Shown one piece after another: positions 53,140 to 55,758 of a stretch of DNA of 55,758 nucleotides. Made by a program: the position numbers and the translations under genes. Origin of the DNA: Verrucomicrobiia bacterium (GTDB lineage Bacteria; Verrucomicrobiota; Verrucomicrobiia; JABWAM01); assembly GCA_028687435.1 (NCBI GenBank), contig JAQUAF010000038.1, forward strand, positions 1 to 55,758, in the 5' to 3' direction. Position 1 is the first letter of the stretch. Every line of letters starts with the position of its first letter. The notes beneath the pieces are model-generated. The model was not told the DNA's origin, ran no database searches, and was given only the letters and a program-made list of their open reading frames with translations.

Positions 53140-53178
53140 AAAAACCGGCAACTTTTTCCGACCAACTCTCGCTGAACC
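53140..53178. repeat. 39-bp direct repeat, copy 2
   Basis: Second identical copy. It is followed by ACTATAGGGTTC where copy 1 is followed by CCTACAGGTGC, so similarity fades out after the repeat. Confidence 0.85.
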
Positions 53179-53330
53179 ACTATAGGGTTCAAGGTGAAAA
53201 ATCGCGCGGGGGGGAGCCTGATTTCAATTTCCCCTTGGTGAATCTCAATTTTCCTTACCCAAGCGTCTTCAACCATCCCATTTTTTCGGTGAGCTACCAA
53301 AACCATGGCATTGTTGAGCTACAAATGAAG

Positions 53331-53355
53331 ATTATGTAAACAAATTACCCTCAAA
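53331..53355. repeat. ATTATGTAAACAAATTA direct repeat, copy 1
   Basis: Matches copy 3 over 25 bp with two differences (continues CCCTCAAA versus TCTTCAAA). It contains the palindrome-like TGTAAACA. Confidence 0.75.
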
Positions 53356-53514
53356 AATTGTCTGGCCTCACCACTACATGCCCGCCCTCACTACTCCCCC
53401 CTTCACCATTTTGGCCCGCCCTTGCCGTTTTTTTACCACCCCCCGGATCAATTCGCCCAAAGAAAAACCATGTCATGGGGAGAATAACGAAAGTTTTCGG
53501 AGACTTATTCTTGG

Positions 53515-53530
53515 ATTATGTAAACAAATA
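53515..53530. repeat. ATTATGTAAACAAATA direct repeat, copy 2
   Basis: Fifteen of the leading bases match copies 1 and 3, then it diverges into a C-rich tract. It lies 184 bp after copy 1. Confidence 0.7.
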
Positions 53531-53662
53531 CACCCCCACCACCACACCGCCCCCCCCTCCACCAACCCAAAAATTTGTTCTGCCCGCGCAGGCAGGAGAA
53601 AATCACGTATAGGGAAAGACCAAGGGGAATAGCATGCAGGGGAAAGAAAGGCTTTGAAAAGT

Positions 53663-53687
53663 ATTATGTAAACAAATTATCTTCAAA
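53663..53687. repeat. ATTATGTAAACAAATTA direct repeat, copy 3
   Basis: Lies 148 bp after copy 2. The spacing of the three copies is irregular, unlike a CRISPR array or classical iterons. Confidence 0.75.
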
Positions 53688-53989
53688 GATCATTTTGGTT
53701 TGTCTTATACCCTCACCGGCCAAATCTTGCCCGGCTTTCCCGCTCCTTTCCGCTCGCCAGCCAGTTTCCGCAGAAATCCGGGTTGGTGAAACACCCCATA
53801 ATCCGTCAATTTACAATCCCCAAATCTCACCGCCGCCCATCCCACGCCATTCCCCTGCAACCCCCGCCTTTCATGTTCCAGTTTCATGGGGATGTTGATG
53901 GTCATGGGGTTGAGGATGGTCGCATGGGGTTTTGGTAAAATGGGAAAGACTGTTGTGGCATTCGCCATGCTCTTGGTTGGCAGTTACAC

Positions 53990-54304
53990 TTATTTGGGGT
54001 TTTGCACGCTTTCTCCTATTGACTTTGAACATCTAGCACAAACCAAACCAACAATCAATCCTCCTCCAACAATAATGCAAATCTCGGAAAACAACACCTT
54101 CCATTCAATCATCATCCCCCCATGCTCGACCTTGGCAACTCGATAGTTTGGAATATCCCACACAGGAATCAAGCTAACCCCATCCATAATAACTTTAATG
54201 CCATCCTCATCAATAAAATATTCCTTATATGGCGGAAAAAGACATGCCACCACAACAATAGCCACTACAAAACACAGAATGATGCGAGTCGACTTTTTGA
54301 TCAC
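53990..54304 (-). CDS. Small two-helix membrane protein, candidate Rhs immunity protein
   Basis: This 104-residue protein has an N-terminal helix (TRIILCFVVAIVVVACLF), a polar middle of about 45 residues (KEYFIDEDGIKVIMDGVSL) and a second helix (ICIIVGGGLIVGLVCA). GTG 54304 is preceded by AGAGGTGG about 6 bp upstream, a strong ribosome site lying right at the Rhs stop codon (54314). Base composition is AT-rich like the Rhs tip. Position, spacing and size fit the cognate immunity protein of a polymorphic toxin, a membrane one if the tip acts at the membrane. No homologue is recognised; the role is inferred from context alone. Confidence 0.6.
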   Translation of the reverse strand: MIKKSTRIILCFVVAIVVVACLFPPYKEYFIDEDGIKVIMDGVSLIPVWDIPNYRVAKVEHGGMMIEWKVLFSEICIIVGGGLIVGLVCARCSKSIGESVQNPK

Positions 54305-54313
54305 ATCCCACCT

Positions 54314-55758
54314 CTATTCACTATCAACATCAATATTGGAAATTTCGATAAAAACCGTTAGTGATATTCTGGCTTCATTTTTTTTGTTATAGTTTGTTCC
54401 CGAACCAACCACCGGTTGGTATCCAACAATCACGATCGCTGAATCCTTTTTAGCTTTAAATTTGATCTCTTTTTCTATCGGTGAAATGGCTGGAGACTTC
54501 TCTGAGGCAGAGAATCTGGCAACAATTTGATTGTCAGGCCCCAAAATACGGCCACTTGCTCTTCCACTTCTCTTTGCAATTACAGTGAAGCTGGCTTTGA
54601 CTTTAGCTTTATATTTACAATTATTATCATCCTTAAACTTCACACTAAACTCACCACCGTTTCCCGTCTGCCCATTTGTTTTTATAATCGTATTACACGC
54701 CCAAGGCCCTCTATCAGCCCACACTTCCACATTACTTGAAAAGAGATCGCCGGTACGCATAAAATACCCCCTTGATTGACTGGCTGGCTGACCATACGGC
54801 CCGGTTTTCATCGAGCCGCTAAAAGAGGTCACCCCTTCAACTGGAGCAAATTCAAGCGTGTAAAGGCCAAGATAATCAAAATCGCTTATTACAGCATTCT
54901 TAACAAATGCATATAGATTTCCATCTTCATCCAACAATGAATCAACAAGCGTCTCATCGGAAACAATTATGAAATCACGAACAACCTTAGATCCAATTTC
55001 ATCAATCGAATCTCTCGACAACCATCTCCCCGTACTGGCATTATAATACCGATAGCCCCAATACCCGAGTCCGGTTTCAGGATCAAAATATTTCGTGCTG
55101 AACCTAAACGCATTCGCTTTGGCCATTACTCCCGTTGCCCGGATAGGTTCACCGAAGGGCGAGTATTCATATTTCGCCGTGGCGCGTCCAGTCTTGGCAT
55201 CGACCAAAGCGGCAACATTGCCATTGCCGTCCATGGCATAGAAATGACTCCCACGATTAGGCGTATCCACAGCCAGCAGGCCACCCACTCCGCCCGCCGT
55301 CGCTCCGGGGGAGCTTTGGCGAGGCAGGCCAGCACCTGCTTGTTCCGCTATATCGAGCCCCCACAGATACGTCGTCGCCTCCGGCTTCCAATGTTTGCGC
55401 ATGAAGTCTTCCAGTTTCCCGCATCTTCCCTTCCACTCGGGTTGTTCAAATTCAGCAACCAAATTCCATCCATCGTTGATGAATACGCGGGTGGTTTTCC
55501 TCTCAAATCCACAAGCATGATGGCCCCACGATTTGGAAACGGTTTTGCTAATGCGCCTGCCTTGCCAGTCATAGGCAAACTCAAATTTCCGCTTCGGATG
55601 GCCGGGTTTCACGACGGACTCTTCCATGCCTATAAGTCGATTTTCGGCATCCCAACTGAAAACGCTAATTTGCACTTCCGCCTTCTCCTCGAAAAAAACA
55701 GTCCATGCGGTTTTCCGCTCCCCCGGCACAGCCGGACGGCTGGAGGGAAACGCCCAGA
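54314..55758 (-). CDS. Rhs/YD-repeat protein, 3' part, with variable C-terminal tip (partial)
   Basis: The frame stays open to the right edge, so the N-terminal bulk lies outside. Visible parts are YD-like repeats (RKFEFAYDWQGRRISKTVSK, HFYAMDGNGNVAALVDAKTG, AKYEYSPFGEPIRATG) and the Rhs core end FDPETGLGYWGYRYYNASTG, then RWLSRDSIDE and NLYAFVKNAVISDFDYLGL, equivalent to the DPxGL boundary. The last 182 or so residues are unrelated, beta-rich and AT-rich in DNA, the usual sign of an exchangeable tip. No known nuclease or deaminase motif is seen there. It is a large surface or secreted protein; toxin activity is an inference. Confidence 0.85.
   Translation of the reverse strand, partial: WAFPSSRPAVPGERKTAWTVFFEEKAEVQISVFSWDAENRLIGMEESVVKPGHPKRKFEFAYDWQGRRISKTVSKSWGHHACGFERKTTRVFINDGWNLVAEFEQPEWKGRCGKLEDFMRKHWKPEATTYLWGLDIAEQAGAGLPRQSSPGATAGGVGGLLAVDTPNRGSHFYAMDGNGNVAALVDAKTGRATAKYEYSPFGEPIRATGVMAKANAFRFSTKYFDPETGLGYWGYRYYNASTGRWLSRDSIDEIGSKVVRDFIIVSDETLVDSLLDEDGNLYAFVKNAVISDFDYLGLYTLEFAPVEGVTSFSGSMKTGPYGQPASQSRGYFMRTGDLFSSNVEVWADRGPWACNTIIKTNGQTGNGGEFSVKFKDDNNCKYKAKVKASFTVIAKRSGRASGRILGPDNQIVARFSASEKSPAISPIEKEIKFKAKKDSAIVIVGYQPVVGSGTNYNKKNEARISLTVFIEISNIDVDSE

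Larger units (their letters stand above)
52659..53985. other. Gene-poor, repeat-bearing spacer of about 1.3 kb
   Basis: Short open frames exist on both strands but none has a convincing start, domain or codon pattern. The stretch contains one 39-bp direct repeat pair, three ATTATGTAAACAAAT copies, and pyrimidine/C-rich tracts (about 53376-53420 and 53530-53572). It separates the regulator operon from the Rhs module and looks like remnant DNA behind an Rhs locus. Two minus-strand frames share the translated phrase VQRELVGKSCRF because they cross the direct repeats. Confidence 0.6.

Noticed and set aside
52748..53306. Short open frames on both strands in the Rhs-flanking spacer
   Set aside because: No domain, no ribosome site, and the shared peptide arises only from the 39-bp direct repeat.
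53331..53687. Possible CRISPR array
   Set aside because: Only three repeats, unequal intervals of 184 and 148 bp, imperfect repeat ends, and no cas genes.
1..55758. tRNA, rRNA or riboswitch genes
   Set aside because: No tRNA-like TTCRANY plus CCA context, rRNA-like segment, or TPP riboswitch near thiE was recognised by eye; a covariance-model search would be decisive.

Overview
The window looks like a piece of a PVC-group genome, most likely Verrucomicrobiota (or the related Lentisphaerota/Kiritimatiellota). This is inferred from family content: a pseudopilin-like protein ending in an exact H-X9-DG motif, many Gfo/Idh/MocA oxidoreductases, a hybrid GntR/LacI-type regulator, a PUR-type nucleic-acid-binding protein, and intergenic space full of short degenerate repeats. 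No rRNA, tRNA, CRISPR array or intact transposase was found. Most of the window is moderately GC-rich. The right end (about 54.0-55.0 kb) is visibly AT-richer.

Layout. (1) 0.1-9.4 kb, plus strand: a 5'-truncated alpha/beta hydrolase, a pseudopilin-like protein, an unknown secreted protein, a 1757-residue secreted GH42-like protein translationally coupled to it, and a Gfo/Idh/MocA enzyme. (2) 9.6-13.3 kb, plus: an MntA/HepT toxin-antitoxin pair, a Prc-like tail-specific protease and RNase PH. (3) 13.4-28.8 kb, minus: a long catabolic or redox block with four Gfo/Idh/MocA proteins, a zinc alcohol dehydrogenase, an M20 hydrolase, a tandem amidohydrolase-like protein, a class III aminotransferase, a D-2-hydroxyacid dehydrogenase and an epimerase-like SDR. 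TatD, a HEAT-repeat lipoprotein and small proteins lie at its distal end. Its 28.75-kb end has a good sigma70-type promoter with a palindrome beside the -10 box. (4) 29.0-40.1 kb: a PUR-type protein on plus, then on minus the cell-shape operon mreB-mreC-mreD-mrdA-rodA-rng followed by an AsmA-like protein and thiE. (5) 40.1-46.8 kb, minus: an unusual reductase-acyltransferase fusion, gatB with a terminator, a ThDP-dependent 2-oxoacid decarboxylase and a NUDIX hydrolase. (6) 46.86-47.08 kb: a 216-bp MITE. (7) 47.2-50.3 kb, plus: murJ and uvrC. (8) 50.3-52.7 kb, minus: regulator, DMT exporter and micro-protein. (9) 52.7-55.8 kb: a gene-poor, repeat-bearing stretch, then on minus the 3' end of an Rhs/YD-repeat gene with a variable tip and a small two-helix membrane protein directly behind it.

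How it fits together. The left arm and the 14.9-28.8 kb block look like carbohydrate or amino-carbohydrate utilisation: hydrolysis outside the cytoplasm, then oxidation, transamination and side-chain hydrolysis inside. No substrate can be named from sequence alone. The middle is housekeeping: rod-shape morphogenesis, peptidoglycan lipid II flipping, RNA processing and repair.

The most unusual items are: the MITE inserted exactly in the 8-nt centre of an ATTCCC-N8-GGGAAT palindrome and duplicating that centre; a dispersed GC-rich hairpin that also sits inside this MITE; heptameric CTGAAGG-type repeats lying just upstream of start codons, even inside the rod operon; the reductase-acyltransferase fusion; and the Rhs tip with a candidate immunity partner.
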